Source of the DNA: Bolinopsis microptera
Lineage: Eukaryota > Ctenophora > Tentaculata > Lobata > Bolinopsidae
NCBI RefSeq assembly: GCF_026151205.1
Contig: NC_087082.1
Span: 5,835,908 to 5,899,907 of the forward strand
Length of the DNA: 64,000 bases
Direction of reading: 5' to 3'
The notes below the pieces were generated by a model, which saw only the letters and a program-made list of their open reading frames with translations, ran no database searches and was not told the origin of the DNA. Positions 62,571 to 64,000 of this stretch are shown one piece after another. The position numbers and the translations under genes were made by a program. Positions within the stretch are counted from its first letter, which is position 1. The number at the start of each line of letters is the position of its first letter.

Positions 62571-64000
62571 ATGACCGTCACCTCGTCAATGAGGCACTGC
62601 ATAATGATGGGCTATAACGATGTCTTCAAACAGAAAGCCAACATGTTCAGTGAGCATCTTAGGGATGGTGATATGGTGAGCAATTGGTTTATTAAACAAC
62701 CGTAGTGCACTACGACCGTGTAGTGTAGTGTAGTGTAGTGTAGTGTAGTGTAGTGTAGTGTAGTGTAGTGTGGTGTGGTGTAGTGTAGTGTAGTGTAGTG
62801 TAGTGTAGTTTAGTGTAGTGTGGTGTAGTGTAGTGTAGTTTAGTGTAGTGTAATGTAGTGTAGTGCACTTAGTGTAGTGTAGTGTAGTGTAGTGTAGTGT
62901 AGTGTAGTGTAGTATAGTGTAGTGTAGTGTAGTGTAGTGTAGTGTAGTGTAGTGTAGTGCACTTAGTGTGTAGTGGAGAGTAGTTTAGTTTAGTGTAGTG
63001 TAGTGTAGTGTAGTGTAGTTTAGTGTAGTGTAGTGTAGTGCACTTAGTGTACTTAGTGTAGTGTAGTGTAGTGTAGTGTAGTGTAGTGTAGTGTAGTGTA
63101 GTGTAGTGTATCGTAGTGTAGTGTAGTGTAGTGTAGTGTAGTGTAGTGTATAAGTGTAGTGTAGACTGTAGTGTGCGGTGCTGGGTCCATCATTGCTTCA
63201 ACCATTAATTCTCAGATAAACGACTCTTATATGCACGACGCAGCACGATTCAACAACATTTATGCTCTGGAATTATTACTGGAGAAAGGGTGTATTGACC
63301 CGTCACGACAAAACGTGGTGAGTGCAATGCTATTTAGTACCTATACCAAGTAATATAATATTCAGTACGGTTCTAAAATCATTATTACTTGGCCAATTTT
63401 TTATTTTTTCATGCTGATTTGGAGGCCATTAAAGCATTTGACCCAGCCAAAAATGTTTCAGTTGTACATCTTTTACGGTTTTTGCGGAAAGTCGCGTTAA
63501 AGTTGATGCCGTGGTGTCAGTAAAATGGCACGGATATAATATATCGTCTCGCTTTATATATAGTAAGATGTACTATAACAGTACAGTGCTGTAACATTGC
63601 CTTGCTGTAACGGCACTGTTTGTACTGGATGTTGTATATTATCAGGGAGGTAACACGCCGCTACACGTAGCAGCATATAACGGTCACAATGAAAGTGTAG
63701 AGATGCTTCTCAGCAACAAATCCGACCCCTCCGTCATTAACGAGGTGAACATTTCGATGGGGATATCTATTATCCTCATTATTCAAGTACGGTATTTCGA
63801 TTGAGCTATTGAGAAATTTATTGGAAAATGAACCTGACCTACAAATGAACGTATTATAAAGAGTAACTAACGAGGGAGCCTTTCAGAAAGGAGAGTTGCC
63901 GCTACACAGGGCTGTGTCACGTGGCCATATTGATACTGTCAAACTACTGATCCCTGTTTCTGACATCAACATCACTTGCAAGGTTTGTGAACTTACGAAT
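62571..64000 (+). CDS. Ankyrin-repeat protein, first four exons (continues beyond window)
   Basis: Exons 62571-62675, 63216-63317, 63646-63744 and 63887-63982, all phase 0, each roughly one 33-residue ankyrin repeat. Exon 1 starts MTVTSSMRHCIMMGYND and may be the true start, but upstream exons are not excluded. Repeats: MHDAARFNNIYALELLLEKG; GGNTPLHVAAYNGHNESVEM then LLSNKSDPS; KGELPLHRAVSRGHIDTVKL then LIPVSDINI. The TPLHxAA and G-H signatures are standard. Domains that would name the protein lie outside the window. Confidence 0.85.
62720..63168. repeat. (TGTAG)n microsatellite in intron 1 of the ankyrin gene
   Basis: About 85 pentamer units with scattered TTTAG, TGGTG and TGCACTTAG interruptions. 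It ends about 45 bases before the exon 2 acceptor. Confidence 0.92.

Overview
The window is animal nuclear DNA: AT-rich, intron-rich on conserved housekeeping genes, GT-AG splice sites throughout, and loaded with non-LTR retrotransposons and intronic minisatellites. Nothing in it fixes the species. The mix of retroelement types and the lineage-specific BTB family suggest a marine invertebrate, perhaps an early-branching lineage such as a cnidarian, but that is only a guess.

Layout. 1-581: last two exons of an unrecognised gene. 1289-7325: complete seven-exon tRNA-Sec 1-associated protein (TRNAU1AP/SECp43). 8066-20822: two tandem copies of a BTB-domain gene. The first is broken by about 8.9 kb of nested retrotransposons: a CR1-like LINE, with an intact restriction-like-endonuclease (RLE) LINE inserted into its (TTA)n tail. 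The second copy is intact. 21482-30032: complete 14-exon CDC16/APC6. 30741-31790: single-exon BTBD10/KCTD20. 32880-58273: nine-exon DLAT (pyruvate dehydrogenase E2) spread over 25 kb, because intron 6 (9.5 kb) holds a nested GPCR gene and two transposon-related regions, and intron 7 (12.4 kb) is one minisatellite split by a TTAA-flanked DNA element and an apparently full-length CR1/L2-like LINE. 58757-60159: poly(ADP-ribose) glycohydrolase with one frame break. 60878-61295: BOLA3. 61564-62052: small single-pass membrane protein. 62571-64000: start of an ankyrin-repeat gene that runs off the window.

The main unusual signal is a repeated architecture. In at least six introns of four genes, the minisatellite unit spans the exon/intron junction itself, so each array carries from two to more than a hundred copies of a 5' or 3' splice site together with a few bases of exon. 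In every case the reading frame requires the first donor or the last acceptor of the array. Several arrays are also split by transposon insertions.

The second notable signal is a canonical -1 frameshift heptamer (A_AAA_AAC), correctly phased, six bases before the ORF1 stop of the intact LINE in DLAT intron 7; its ORF2 lies in the -1 frame and has no usable ATG.

The cellular genes are a mixed set with no obvious joint function: selenocysteine tRNA biology, anaphase-promoting complex, BTB proteins, mitochondrial pyruvate and Fe-S/lipoate metabolism (DLAT, BOLA3), ADP-ribose turnover and a receptor.
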